A DNA stretch of 64,000 nt from Carettochelys insculpta (GCF_033958435.1 NC_134147.1:46370001-46434000), one strand, 5' to 3'. Numbered from the stretch's first letter, positions 24,033 to 36,240 are shown. The notes: a model not told the origin generated them from the letters alone. Made by a program: numbers and translations.

Positions 24033-26045
24033 TACGATTTGGTTATTGCAAAAAACAAGTGATCCACAAGGTTTCAACTCTAGGACATTGCAATCTAATG
24101 CCAGAACACCCTAATTTTGCTATTTTCAATTTGCCACTCTGGACATAGTTTAGTGTTTTACGAAGAGTTTGTCCAGCTTATTTAGCTCAACGTTATTAGA
24201 CAAAAGGGAGAAAAACACAGAAAAAATTGGGTGGGAGTGAATACCTTAGCTCAACAGCCTCCTCGGTGTAAGAGAGCTCAGCATATCCATGCTGAATAAA
24301 TTGGCACTTTGGCTGTGCCAACAAGAAGCTGCTAACAGTGAAGATATACTGATAATGACACTTTCACCCGCAGGCTCTCAAATGTGTTCCTAAATGTGCT
24401 ACAAAGTCATTCCTCCTCTTGCACTACTGAACGGTAACATGCACTACGGTGAATCCAAAACCTGGCTATATTCACCTTAACGACCTTTATGGGCCCAGTC
24501 ATGCACCTATAGAGGATGCCCCAATCCCTGCTCTCTCTTAGCAAACTCTAGCAAAGGTGTCACACCCACACCCCCACTTATGCAAGCTTTACGTAGCTAA
24601 AACCAAACCTACCTTCCCCCACTGTCAATATGCATCTTCTTTTTGCCAGCTAACCAATTCATACCTTAGGATGCTTTTCCATCCACAGTGCTCTGCCCCA
24701 TTATACAGAATTTCAAAACTGGAGGGGGAGAAGGGAGCATATCAGGAAGCCAAATTGGCAATCATAGAACTTATACAGTCCAAGGTTTTTTTAACCAATG
24801 TCCCAAAAAATCACTTTTCTTCCCCTTTTCAATTTCATCACCTTAATTCACAAGCTAAATTTCCTAAATGAATCACTTTGGATAACAAATTTGCCAAGGC
24901 TGACGCATGGTTTGAGAGAGTGCCAAGTTTTTAAACAGTCTATTTTTGCACCCATGACTAATTATAGGCACAAGAAAAATTCAATCACCCAACCACCTGA
25001 TTTCACCAAGAAATCGTGAAGTTAGGCTTCTAGATCCTCTCCTTTTCACCCACAACTTCATGAATGGCATCAAAACAGACGCCTGCTTAAGATTCCTGTA
25101 GAAGAGTGTGAACCTAAATGATACAGAATCTGAAAGCCCAAAGGGTAAGACTTTTTAAAAGGTTTCTTCAGTGCGAGAGCTGCATTTGGACATGGTCAGA
25201 AAATTAACAAGAAAGCTCTAATGCCAGTGCCCTACCAGAATGTCTGTAGTATTAGTTCTGTACCAATTCCCTTGTAACTGACAGTTCCAGTAATTCAGAT
25301 TTCTCTAGCCCATTCTCCATGACCATCCCAAGAGCCTTTGGTTGAGAGAGAGGAGAACAAATACATGCAATCAGTCTATGACCATACAAGTTTCCCTCCT
25401 GATGATGACAATGACATGGAATCTAAGTTGTGATGCCACACCAATCAGTGCATTATGATCATAGCACCTCGACAGATGGGTCTTTGAAATACCCCATCGC
25501 AAGACAATCTCCATTTTCTACACTCTCATGGGACACAGATCCTTTGTTTTTAATTGTTTCTGTTCAAAAATTTGTTCATATTTTAAAAAATGGGAAAGTT
25601 TTTTTTCCCATTGAGATCAATAGGAGTTGTGTCATTGGTTCCCATAAGGTCATGATTTCTTCCCTCAAGTATCCTGATAAACAAGATTCTTGAAAAAAAT
25701 AAAATAGGTGCCCAGAGCATTTGCTAAATCACACTGTTGTCCAATCAAAGTATCTCTGTTGCAGGCTATAGCGTTACTTCAGATTTGCAGAATGAGTTCC
25801 AAATTATTATTCGGTCTTAATTTAAGTTCTCTCAGCTCATGAAGGTTTAATTCATGGGGCTTTTTATCATCTTAAATAGTTCAGATTAAAAGTAGAAGCT
25901 GCATGTCCAGAGAGAGACCCCACCTAGAGGCTGTATTCAGCTTCTACGCCGCTAACCACCTTGTCAGACTTTGCATTCAATGACATTTGAGGAGCTGAGA
26001 AGAGGAAAATATTCCCCATTAAATAAATCCTTAGCCCCTATGCAT
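24033..26045. other. No recognised feature
   Basis: No gene or repeat was recognised. Frames up to about 100 codons on the plus strand (24557-24871) have no family signature. Confidence 0.4.
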
Positions 26046-26047
26046 CT

Positions 26048-26165
26048 GCCAAAGCAGATTTTTGCCCACGAAAGCTTATGCTCCAAAATATCTGTTAATC
26101 TCTACAGTGCCACAGGACTTCTTGTTGTTTTTGAAGATACAGATTAACTCTGCTACCTCTCCGAT
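26048..26165 (+). mobile_element. Penelope-like terminal unit
   Basis: Contains 'tttgcccacgaaagcttat', 'gctccaaaatatctgtta', 'gtgccacaggacttcttg' and 'gatacagattaactctgcta' followed by 'cctctccgat'. The CAC-GAAA-GCTTATGC part is intact, while the CTGATGA box reads CTGCCAA and the 5' side of the adjoining stem is lost. A decayed copy of the family seen at 48639. Confidence 0.6.
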
Positions 26166-26771
26166 CCTTAGCCCCTATGTCACCCTACATATTACAGCCA
26201 GGGTCAGCATTGTTTTTCTGGCTCCTGCTTGCAGGGCTCTGAGCTGCCTGCATCTTGCCCTCCAGCAGAGCCAAATCAACACTTCTATCGCACAGTCTTA
26301 TTTGAAAAGGCTGTGAAAACAAGCACACCTCATTTACAGGCAAGACACTTACTGTCCTTCAGTCTGGGTGGATCAGCTGTCTGGGAAACCACAACAGCAC
26401 AACACAGAGAGAGGGTCAAGAAGCAAGGGAGAAGGCAGAAACGTGGCATATGTTGGCCAGTAGTTGTGACAGTCACAGAAGTGTTCAGGAAAAGCTGCTA
26501 ATGAAGACAGCACTGGAAGAAGTTATTTTCCGTTAAAAAGAAAAAAAAAAAGATGGAGACCATTTTTCAGTAACTCTTCAGCAGCACTCTAACTGTGAGC
26601 AACTTTACCCATTAGGCACATCTATACCCAACTGTAAAGCAAGCTAAGGGTCTGCATCATGCTAGCTGCTCCATGCAGGCAGACGCAAACTCCAAAGCCA
26701 ACAGCAGAGCCCACCTGTACAGAACAGGGCGGAAGACTAAAGGCTAATGCACTGTCCATATGAGAAGCTAG

Positions 26772-27470
26772 AATCACAGAATACTAAAACTGGATGGGAC
26801 CTCAAGGAGTCATCACATACAGTCCTCTGCCATCATGGCAGGACCAAGCACCAGCTAGATCATCCCTGTTAGACATTTATCTAACTTATTCTTAAATATT
26901 TCCAGTGATGGAGATTCTACAACCACCATGGGAAATTTACTCCATAACTAATCATCCTGACAGGAAATTTTTCCTAATGTCTAATCTAAACCTTCCTTGC
27001 TGCAGTATAGCCCATTGTTTCTTATCCTATTTTCACAGGTTAAGGAGAATAATTCTTCTCTTTCTCCTTGTAACACCTTTTAGGTACTTGAAACCTGCTA
27101 TCATGTCCCATCTCAGCCTTTCCAAATTAAACAAACCCAATACTTTTAATCTTCTCTCATATGTCCTATTTGCTAGACTTTTAATCGTTTTAGTTGCTCT
27201 TCTCTGGACTCTCTCCAATTTCTCCACATCTTTCCTAGTATGTGGAGGCCCAGAAGCGTCCATTGTACTCCAGAGTTAAGGCCTAATCAGTACAGAGCAG
27301 AACAGAAAAATGGCTTCTCATATCTTGCTCACAACACTCCTGTTAATCCATCGCCGAACCATCTTTGCTTTTTTTGCAACTCTGTCACATTGTTGACTCA
27401 GCTTGTGGTCCACCACGACCCCTAGATCCCTTCTGCAATACTCCATCCAAAGGAGTCCCTTCCCAAGTTA
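26772..27470 (-). mobile_element. CR1 retrotransposon, 3' fragment
   Basis: A minus-strand CR1 3' fragment, beginning at the tail 'gaatcacagaatactaaaac'. The ORF remnant at 27033-27263 reads '[17 protein letters not shown]', the conserved post-RT segment of CR1 ORF2. It is more diverged than the 21.9-kb copy and lacks the RT core. Confidence 0.88.
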
Positions 27471-27474
27471 TACC

Positions 27475-28955
27475 AATATAAGATGTGAGCCAGTACTGCA
27501 ATAGTTACATTCGTGTAACTCTAACAATACAATTATACTAGTATAGTTTTATACTTAATTTCCCCATACGGACAATCCCTTAGAATGGTATAAGGCTTCT
27601 GTCCTCAGGAGAAGAGATCTGGAGTCAGTACCACTTTTACTATAGGTTACATGCAATTAGTTGATGGATGTACAGACAGCATGTGCATCTCACTACGCAA
27701 GCTGACTTTTCCCTATTTGTAAAAGCATCACCAACTTTAAAACTTAAACACAGAGAAGCCAGATAGTATTTGAAAAATACACACAAAATGTCAAATATAC
27801 CCTCCACTTACAGGTAATACTCAAACAGAGGCACACAATAGATCTGCGGCAACTTGGGAAATGCTACCTAGAGACTAAGCTTTTCTTTCTTTCTTTTTTT
27901 TTAAAATCAGACTGACAGGCTCAGTGAGTACATACCGAGAGGTAACAAGAAAAATTAGGGCAGCAGGAGGGAAAAAAACATGCAGAAAACAAACAAGTTT
28001 CCAGCAAACCCAAGAGGAGCTACAGGGACTTGGTGCCAGTCATCACTGATGCAAATGATGGAATGTGTCACGGAAAGAGGGAGAGAGAATGTAATGTGGG
28101 AAATGTAATTAAACGGTGTGGAAGGGAAGGTCAAGCCTTATCCACCCACTCCTAAGCCAAGCAGCAAAGCCCAGGATTTAATAGTATTGCACCTATTTGC
28201 TCACTCACTGTTTGACACAATGATACGAGGAGGAATTATAAAGCTATCAGCCCATCTCGGCATGCTACAGCTTTCCACTCAGTTGTCGCTTCCTCTCTCT
28301 CTAGTTTTCAGCTATCCAAACAAATGCAGTGAAATGGAGAAAGGACGGGAAACTGATCCACTATTTCCAATTTACTTGACTGATTTGGCAATAAATTAAT
28401 CTATTCCCTCATCAGGACAGTCACAGTGACACTGTGAGGCTGCAACTGTTCTGTTTAGAGGGTGCCCTTTCCCTGGTCTGGAGCTTCTTAGCTGATGTTA
28501 CCCACTCATCCTCACTGCCAGACCAGATCAGCATCTTTAAAGGCAACGGCAGTAGCAGCAACCTCTGCATCTAAAAAGCACTGGGCCACATTTTCTGTTG
28601 CAGCACAAGTACATCCACCAATGTGTAGGTAGCTCCTTTGAGGTGACAGGATAAGGGCTTGCAAGCACAAAACCTGGTTCACAAGTGAATGGAGAAGTGG
28701 CACTTCCAGGTGCATGTGCGTTCTAGTTGCATCCACAACGGACACACATGGCCCTTCTTGAATCACCTTTTAACATATCTGTGTTTCAGAAGCGTGGGTA
28801 CAATTCAAGTCACTGTTCAAAAGGTCTTTGACGTTCTACCCTTTGTGGTGACCATTCTCCTTTAAATGCTCTGAAGACGCTTCATAGTGTTGTAACACCA
28901 CCACTGAGCACTTCCCATCAGTTAATTTCAACTTCAGCTCTTCATGAAGAAAGTC
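27475..28955. other. No recognised feature
   Basis: No gene or repeat was recognised. A short polypyrimidine run lies near 27883-27902. Confidence 0.4.
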
Positions 28956-28959
28956 AGTA

Positions 28960-29072
28960 CCGTTATCTGAAAGAGGCAGTGGTTTGTCCAGCATCACCAC
29001 GTGACAGAGCATAGAACCTAGAATTCTTGAGCACCGGTCCGGTGTTCTAACCACTAGATCACCATGCTGCCT
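28960..29072 (-). repeat. MIR/CORE-SINE head
   Basis: Read on the minus strand: 'ggcagcatggtgatctagtg', 'gttagaacaccggac', then 'ggttctatgctctgtcac'. This is the tRNA-like 5' region of a MIR-class SINE (A box near 'gtgatctagtggttag', B-box position near 'ggttctatgctc'). It is not a working tRNA gene. Confidence 0.6.
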
Positions 29073-30949
29073 CCTTGACTGGAAATGAGGCACTAACCAT
29101 ATCACCAGTGACTTTCACCCTCCTGGGAAATGGGTAGGTTTGGGCTCCGGACACACACCATTTCTCCTGTGCCATTCTGTAATTCTACACATTGAGCCAC
29201 ATTTTCAGCCAGGCCTATGGGAACAAGCAGAATCTGCAGAATCCTCATTGTCTTCACCATAGCCAGATGAGCTCCTATTGTCATCTTCTGCCCTTCTCAG
29301 AACTTATTTGTGCTTACAAAAGAGTAACAGAACAGTCCCTTCAAATACTTGATTAAGCAACTAAGTCAAGAGGTTGAGACCTCTTGGGTTACTGTCATGT
29401 TTGGTAAGTAAAACATCCCTCAACCTCACAGAAATACCAACTCTCTTAAAAACAAAACACAACACACACCCAGCTGAAAGATTTTCATGTATTTCTGGGA
29501 GAATGAGTGAAAGCTGCCATGAACTTCTATCCTTCTCCTGCTTTGTAGGGAGCACTTTCTGCTGCACTAAACCCTAGCAGAAGCCTAAGAGATAAGGAAC
29601 ACCCCTTCATCTGGAAGAGCAAGCTTTTTATTCTGTAATGCTGACCCCAACAAGGCTTGCTGGTACTAGTCCCTACACACAGATACACTAACCAACAGTC
29701 TCCATCCCTGCCCTGCCTCCAAGATCCTACATGGGTATCACAGTCACTTGACAGGGAATGGGACACAAACAGATCACATAACTCACGCAGGCAGACCCAG
29801 CTCTTCCCTGTTCTGCTTCACTGCCTCAGGCTATGATTTCACTACAATTTGGCAACACAATTTAGGACACTGGGGGGCGATGTTAATAACCACATCCTGA
29901 TCAACATGGTCACACCAACATGAGCTCCAGCAGGGACAGTGCTAGGTCAGCAGGAGAGTTTCTCCCACTGCCACTCATGAAGGTGACTTTATTGTGCTGA
30001 GAGAAGAGCTCTCTCTTGTGGGCAGATTGTGTCCCCACCACACACAGTGCCACTGCAGTCATATGTGTAGACAACCCCTACATCTCAAACATCTTTCTTT
30101 TCAAACCATATCTTCCTGAGCCCCCGCTTATGTCGTGCAAAAGACATGGACCATGACACTCTCCATGCTGAGTCAAGGTCAACATTAGCCCAAGCTGACC
30201 TCCTGGTTCATTCAGCAAGCAATGAGCACCTACTAATCCCACCTGCATATGCATGCACGCACACACTCTAGGTGCACAAGTGTATCGTGAATGTGACACC
30301 TGGCTAAGAACCTCCTGAGTCCCTGTCTCCAGGCTTCAGCTGTGCCACCACTCGTATCAAATGGAGCAAAGAATTAGGAGAATGAAATCATGCATAGCCA
30401 CTTCTAAATGTCATGAAATCTGGGCTTTAGTACAGTAGCGAGGAGAGAGAATTCTGATAAAATTTGTGCTCAGAAAGATGCCCCTATCCCTTTCATCTCT
30501 TTTTACAAGAGTGTAGCTGCCTGGAAATAAACGGCAAATACTCTGTTTAAACGCTTCAGTGCTTATAAAAATGGGGTAAAGATGCACTGCTTAGCAACGT
30601 CCACGCACTGTTGTGCAATTAGGCCCCCTCCCCCCACGCACACATGAGAACAGTTTACATCGGACTTTCCCTCCTGACCCATTTCTCATTACATCATTAA
30701 TCACTTGATTTTAGTTACTCAGAACGTCACTGTTCTTAACATGTTTTGTGCCATATCATAACCTTTAATGCAGGGAGAAAAAGACTATACATAAGTTGCT
30801 TGTAAGAACATTTGCCAAGAAACTGATTATATTCACCCATGAAACATGCATCCAGCCATAACGAGCTCCAGAAAATGGCCCAAATAGTTAAGTCACAAAT
30901 ACTCAGAACTGCTCTGCTTTTAAACCCACTTTTAATTTGGTTATCATTA
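29073..30949. other. Mostly unrecognised; possible MITE at 29865-30078
   Basis: Near 29865-30078 the segment contains 'gagagtttctcccactgcca' and ends 'atgtgtagacaacccc', which resembles the inner and terminal parts of the 'ctatgtctacac' DNA elements. The opposite end is unclear, so it is not called separately. Confidence 0.3.
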
Positions 30950-31241
30950 GGGCTGTTGGTTAATCATACTTAATGCATGAAATTAAAGCAAAAACAAATT
31001 AACTAGTTTTAAAAATAGTTGTGATTAATCACACCATTAAATAGTGTACCGATTATTTTGTTTTTCTGCCTCTTTAAATACATTTATTTCAATTACAAAC
31101 AGAGAATATAATCGGTAAGAGAACTCACTTTATATTTCCTTGCAAATATTTGCACTGTTGAAAAGATAAAGAAATAGCATTTTTCGATTCACCTCATACA
31201 AGTCCACAGAGTCCTACTTCTTGTTCAGTCATTTGCTAATA

Positions 31242-31550
31242 CAGGTTGAACTTCTCCAGTCCGGAACTCTCTTGTCCAGGAACATGTGTAATCCAGCATG
31301 ATTTCAGTTAGCTGGACAACCACTTATGGGCATGGCCAAGTTTTCCATGATCCTATGAAGTTGGTTTCCAGCCACCAGTCCTGACTCTGTGTTCTGTGCA
31401 GTTATTTAGCTGTAATTTATGTGTAAATCTATTCTAAGAGCCCAGTAAGCACTGGCAGTGCTGGTAATGCTGCTAGACAATGGCCTGGCAAATTCTCTCA
31501 TTCGACACTGGTCATGTCCTAAGGGTGCCAGACTAGAGAGGTTCAACCTG
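31242..31550 (+). mobile_element. Tigger-like miniature DNA transposon, complete copy
   Basis: 309 bp with inverted ends CAGGTTGAACTTCTCCAGTC and, reversed at the right, CAGGTTGAACCTCTCTAGTC, flanked by TA on both sides (31240-31241 and 31551-31552). TA duplication is the hallmark of Tc1/mariner and pogo insertions. The best-preserved copy of the family; it interrupts the hAT element. It contains no transposase and needed one in trans. Confidence 0.75.
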
Positions 31551-31749
31551 TAAAAACCGGTTCTTTTACATTTACAGGAGTTAATGCTGCCCAGTTCTTA
31601 CAATGGACAGGGAGAACAGACATTGGCATATTTGTAGCCAGTACTGCAAGATATTTATGTGCCAGATACACTAAGCATTCGTATGCCCCTACGTGCTCTG
31701 TCTGGTTTGCTCTGAAGGTTTTTTTCTCCCCTCCCACACCTACACTCAA
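31543..31749 (-). pseudogene. hAT transposase C-terminal relic
   Basis: The minus-strand frame reads 'HKYLAVLATNMPMSVLPVHC' and 'KNWAALTPVNV'. This resembles, in decayed form, the hAT C-terminal dimerisation region, where a 'kyLa.pat..p.ER.FS' segment is usual; here the ER.FS core is lost. The frame is cut by the Tigger-like insertion. The call depends on family memory and on the hAT-like ends around it. Confidence 0.55.
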
Positions 31750-31897
31750 AAATAAAGCCTACTTCTATATTTGAGACTTGTACTTTCATGACAGAGACAG
31801 TACACTACAGTCCTTGTATGATGTAAACTGGAAAATACAATTTATTTTACCCTTTTTACAGGGTAAACATTTGTAATCCAAGTGAGCACTGCACATA

Positions 31898-32067
31898 AGG
31901 TTGCCAACCCTCCCGAATTGGCCTGGAGTCTTCCAAAATCAGCACCCATCCCCCAGTGACTACTGAAAGCAATTCAGGAGATTTCAAATAGGATATTATT
32001 AAGAAAATGACATTGTCTTTTTGGGGAAAAAGAAGTCTCACAGAATAGCTTCAGTCTGAGTTGGCAA
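31898..32067. mobile_element. Short MITE with GTTGCCAAC ends
   Basis: The left end 'aggttgccaaccctcc' and the reversed right end 'gtgttgccaactcaga' share gttgccaac. The 170-bp interior has no coding capacity. It sits inside the hAT remnant. Confidence 0.5.
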
Positions 32068-32246
32068 CACTAAGTGTACATCTTGCTTTTGTTGTTGTTA
32101 TGGAAATTCATATATTTGAAGATTTATTTATAATAAATTTGAACTGAAATACTATTAACAATCCAATTAAAACTGCAATTGATCACAACATTTTCTAAGT
32201 CTTACGATGAATTGCAATTTTTCTAATCATTCAACAGCTCTAGCTG

Positions 32247-33539
32247 TTACGCTGCCCTTTGTTTGTGTAAGGTGTTATTTGTTGGGTATAAACGTGCCAA
32301 ATGTCAGGCTGGAGCACTGCACATTCCAACAAAGCCACAAGCAAATATATAGTCCCCAAAGATTCAGGGGACTTTGCATGTGGTCTTCTCAAATTATTAG
32401 AGGAAGAAAACCATACAGCATGAAGGGAGGACTGCTCTGGAACACAATGAGAAATATGTAGCCCCACATGAACATGAAGGATGTAAGACAGAAGACAGCA
32501 GCTACCTAGCTGTACAACTCATTTAGCTATAGATTATTCATTAGAAGCATAGACTGGTGCATTTCTAATTGCTGAGGTTCATTAAAGGACATGACTTTTT
32601 CTGGCTAAACTAGAAAACTTTCATCCCTATCATTACAAGAATAATTGAAATCTTGTTTCCATTAAAGTGTAGATGGGTTTAAATACTCTCCTTCTAGAAT
32701 ACAGCAGCATGTAATTTAGTGCTCACACAGGCAAGGGAATACAAATGATGTGTTTGATACACTCTGTACCTAAAGAACAACATTTTCTCTCGAGATGCCT
32801 AGACAAGAAATATGCTGTGATTATGGTACAAGTAGCCATAAGAAGGTCAATAACTACAAGCAAACCCATACTATCAATTAGGTTGAATCCAACCAAGATT
32901 CCAAGTTTGTGACACAGTTATGCTAAACACAGGGGAAGAGAGACAAAAGATAGTCCAGGTAAATCATTAAAAAACACAAATTCCAAACAGGAGGCTCAGC
33001 CATCCATTCCTCTTGCTTGCAACCTAAATGCTGCCACTCCCACTCACCCCCCCCCCCCCCCCCCGTCTGACTTCAATGGGAATTACATGCATGAAAAGGC
33101 TGTGGGATTAGGAGGAACCTTTTGTTCATACATTTTAGCAATTTTGTTCATTATTCTCTCCTTTATATTTTACATAAAAGCTAAAAAAGCATGTAATGAA
33201 GAAAATTAGCATTTCTAGTCCCCCTTTAAAGTTTAAGCAACATGCTTATTTCTCATTTTTGCTTAACTCCTTGGTATTCAGCTGTGTCGTACTAGCAAAT
33301 CTTATTACTTGTTTAGAGCAACTAATCTGCATATTTGGGATTTGCATATTTAGGTCTTAATCCCTCCACACACACCTAAGCACACATTTAAATTTAAATG
33401 TGTAAATTTGCATCATGAGAAGCCCCAGAATGCATGTGTTCAGCATTCATGAACTGACAGCTTACTTTTGGAAACCGAAAAAAGGTGTGGCTTGAGGGTC
33501 AAACTCTGGAGTGTTGGTTTTGGCTCTTTCTGTAGAAGT
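32247..33539. other. No recognised feature except poly(C)
   Basis: AT-rich DNA without gene signatures. An 18-base C run lies at 33047-33064. Confidence 0.4.
33047..33064. repeat. Poly(C) tract of 18
   Basis: An uninterrupted run of C, rare in vertebrate DNA at this length and prone to sequencing error. Confidence 0.95.
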
Positions 33540-33645
33540 GGGCAATTTATGTAGATTCTCTGCTTCAGTTTCCTTATAAAATAGGGGCAGTACTTACGTA
33601 TCTCAGAGGTATAATTAACATTTGTATAAAAGATTATTAGATTAA
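33540..33645 (+). repeat. MIR/CORE-SINE 3' fragment
   Basis: Block order 'tctctgcttcagtttcctta', 'taaaataggggcagtac', 'ttacgtatctcagagg' is that of a MIR tail. The head is missing. Confidence 0.5.
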
Positions 33646-34089
33646 GATTATAAATATTAAGTAGGGGTGCAACACTGTATGTAAAAGATCTGGTGTTCTC
33701 CTTCAACTTGCTGTCAGTGCTCAGGTCGAACTCTAATATGGAACGGATACTATTCCCCCAGTGTATGTCTTTGTATGCAGCCTTGCCCAGGCACCAGCTC
33801 CCGTTCTCCACTTTTGCCATTTAATTTAGCCTACAGAAAAAGCAGACAATTGCTGAAAACAATTTCTCCCACTAGGACAAAGGAGGTGGGGACAGAGATT
33901 CAAATTAAAAATGCAGAGAACTTGCAACCTGCCAGAAAATTGGCTCTGGTGACAGCCAAGTCCCAGCAGAATTTTCCATCTCGCCTGAGGATTTCTGCTC
34001 AATTCCCATCAAACCTTTGAGCCCTTGTGCTTGGTATGCTCCCTTCATAGTTTCTTCCCTTGGGGCAAGGCCCTGCCAGGCTCTCAGGA
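33646..34089. other. No recognised feature
   Basis: Unique sequence leading to the target-site duplication of the retrotransposon that follows. The 126-codon minus frame at 33440-33820 overlaps the MIR fragment and has no domain. Confidence 0.4.
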
Positions 34090-34106
34090 AATCACCTAGG
34101 CAGCAC
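34090..34106. repeat. Target-site duplication, left copy
   Basis: Seventeen bases identical to 36224-36240. It adjoins the 3' end of the minus-strand element. Confidence 0.9.
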
Positions 34107-36223
34107 TGTAGGTAGTCCGTCGTGTCCGACGATGATGTCTTGAGCTTGCATAGGCTCATTGGTTGAGGACTCGCATGTGGCTGAGTCGTCCAAGCTTTGA
34201 ACAGCACAGGCGTACACAGTGGGGGCAAGGGAAATGTCCTGGCTCTGTTGGTGCGGCTGCTGCTGTTGCTTTCTTCCTCTCACCAGCATCAATGAGGCGT
34301 ACGCGTCACTGCTCTTCAAAGTTGTGAAGCATATCGTATGAGAGCACGCCAGCCTGTTCAGTCTTTTGCATGCTGCTCTAGCTGATCTGGTTTTAAACCA
34401 GCATGAGCAATGTTGGCCTTCACACAGTCTTTATACCTCTTGTGAGGCCTACCTTTATTCCTTTTGCTCTGGGAGAGTTCACTGCAGAGGAGTTGCTTAG
34501 GGACTCTCGACTCCTCCATTTCCTATGACGTGCCCTGTCCAGTGAAGCTGGGCTTTCAGAATCATGGCTTCGATGCTCGTGGTTCCTACTCTGTCCAGGA
34601 CTTCCAGGTTTGTAACTCCGTCCTGCCATCGAATGTGCAGTATTGACCTCAGGCTGTGTGTGTGGAAGTGCTCCAGCAGTTTTGTGTGTTTTCTGTACAA
34701 GGTCCAGGTTTCACAGCCATACAGGAGACTGGTCAGGACTACAGCCTTGCACACTTTCAGTTTAGTGGACTGTTGGATATTGCGATGATTCAACACTCGC
34801 ACTCTCAGACATCCTAGTGCCTGGCAGATTCTGGCATTGATTTCTTAGTCAAGGGAGCCATCATTGGCTATCACACTGCCAAGGTACTTGTACTCCTCTA
34901 CTGTTTTTAACTCTGTTCCTTCAATAAAGATTGAAGCGGGGAGAGCAGCAGACCCTGAAGCAGCCTCAAACAGTGCCTCGGTCTTTCCTAGGCTGATAGT
35001 CAAACCAAAGAGGTGACTGGCATCAGCAATCTTGTTGACGATGAGCTGGAGATCAGATTCCCTGTGTGCCATAAGTGCACAGTCATCAGCAAAAAGGGCT
35101 TCAAGGATGAGCCTCTCAAGCATCTTGGTTTTATCATTCAGACGACGAAGGTCGAAAAGTGACCCATCAAGTCTCTATTTTATGTGGACTCCATGATCCA
35201 GGTCCCTAACTGCATGGCTGAGGATGCACGTGAAAAAAAGGTTGAACAACACTGGGGCCAGCACGCACCCTTGCTTCACACCATTGGATATCTCAAATGG
35301 ATCTGAGGACTCGCCATTTGAAAGAACAAAGCCAGTCATGTCATCGTGGAATAGGTGTATGAGGTTAACAAATCTTCTCGGGCAGCTAAGTTTTGACAGG
35401 ATAATCCACAGGGCTTCTTTGCTGATGGTGTCAAACGCCTTGGTCAGGTCTATAAAGACAGCATACAGATCCAAGTTCTGCTGTATGCATTTTTCCTGGA
35501 CCTGACGAGCAGCAAAGATCATGTCAACGGTGTGGCGGCCTGGGCGAAAACCACACTGTGCCTCTGGTAGGTTCTCCTCTGAGATGCTGGTGATCAGACG
35601 GTTGAGGATGACTCGAGCCAAGATCTTCCTAGAAGTACAGAGAAGGGAGATGCCCCGGTAATTTCCACAGTCAGCTTTGTTGCCCTTATTCTTGAAGGGC
35701 GAGAAGACTGTGGCATCCCTAAAGTCTTTGGGTATGTCTTCTTCTTCCCAGATGCTGATCAGTATGTTGTGAAAGGCTGGAAGTGACACTAGTCCTGCCG
35801 CTTTGAAAATTTCAGCAGGATACCGTCCATCCCAGGGGCTTTGCCAGAGCTGGTCTGGCTGATTGCCTTTTTGACCTCATCCAATGTAGGGGGCAGGTCA
35901 AGACCGTCTATTGTGGGTTTCTGAGGATCTGGTCTAGGGCCACAGGGTTGACAATGGAGGGCCTGTTAAGAAGGTTGCTGAAGTGCTCTCTCCACCTATT
36001 GCTGATGTTGCTCTTCTCCCTCAGAAGGGTCATGCCATCTGCAGACAGGAGAGGTGTAGTACTTGGCTTTGAAGGTCCATATATAGCTTTGATAGCACTG
36101 AAGAACATGGTGGAGTCCTTGGTGGCAGCGTAGTACTGGACTTCATCAGCTTTACTCTCCCACCACTCATCTTGCATTTTGCGTGAAGTGCCGTTCGCAC
36201 CTGGCTCTGAAGGTGTTTGAAAC
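34107..36223 (-). mobile_element. Non-LTR retrotransposon, not CR1, with 17-bp target duplication
   Basis: A 5'-truncated minus-strand element of about 2.1 kb flanked by exact copies of AATCACCTAGGCAGCAC at 34090-34106 and 36224-36240. Its RT is clearly different from CR1 ('NYRGISLLCT', 'FRPGRHTVDMIFAARQVQEK', 'VKQGCVLAPVLFNLFF'), and its C terminus carries a Cys-His finger. The clade is not assigned; RTE-, Proto2- or R4-like lineages are alternatives. There is no poly(A) tail. The perfect duplication argues for a young insertion, but the ORF is already broken. Confidence 0.85.
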
Positions 36224-36225
36224 AA
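34168..36225 (-). pseudogene. Broken ORF: RT with C-terminal zinc finger
   Basis: Consecutive pieces on the minus strand: 35908-36225 (pre-RT region), 35175-35789 (RT fingers and palm, motif A 'FIDLTKAFDT' at residues 112-121, 'GVKQGCVLAP'), 34845-35123 (catalytic 'FADDCALMAH', intact) and 34497-34802 (post-RT region, 'LLYGCETWTLYRKHTKLLEH' and 'KAQLHWTGHVI'). A further frame at 34168-34227 reads CPHC followed by eleven residues and 'SHMRV', a C-terminal zinc finger. Stops or frameshifts separate most pieces, including between 35908 and 35789. The first domain (endonuclease) is absent through truncation. Confidence 0.82.
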
Positions 36226-36240
36226 TCACCTAGGCAGCAC
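36224..36240. repeat. Target-site duplication, right copy
   Basis: Exact partner of 34090-34106. It adjoins the truncated 5' end of the element and defines the insertion boundaries. Confidence 0.9.

Larger units (their letters stand above)
30952..32246 (-). mobile_element. Old hAT DNA transposon with two nested insertions
   Basis: The outer ends are 'agggctgttggttaatca' at the left and, reversed at the right, 'agagctgttgaatgatta'. The interior has blocks such as 'gattaatcacaccattaa', 'caaatatttgcactgtt' and 'cctacttcttgttcag', which I recognise as belonging to a sauropsid hAT family. The element is split by a Tigger-like element at 31242-31550 and by a MITE at 31898-32067. Its transposase survives only as a C-terminal relic. 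No 8-bp target-site duplication is visible, which fits great age. Confidence 0.6.

Noticed and set aside
28960..29072. Possible minus-strand tRNA gene
   Set aside because: The tRNA-like head is continuous with MIR CORE sequence and has decayed arms.
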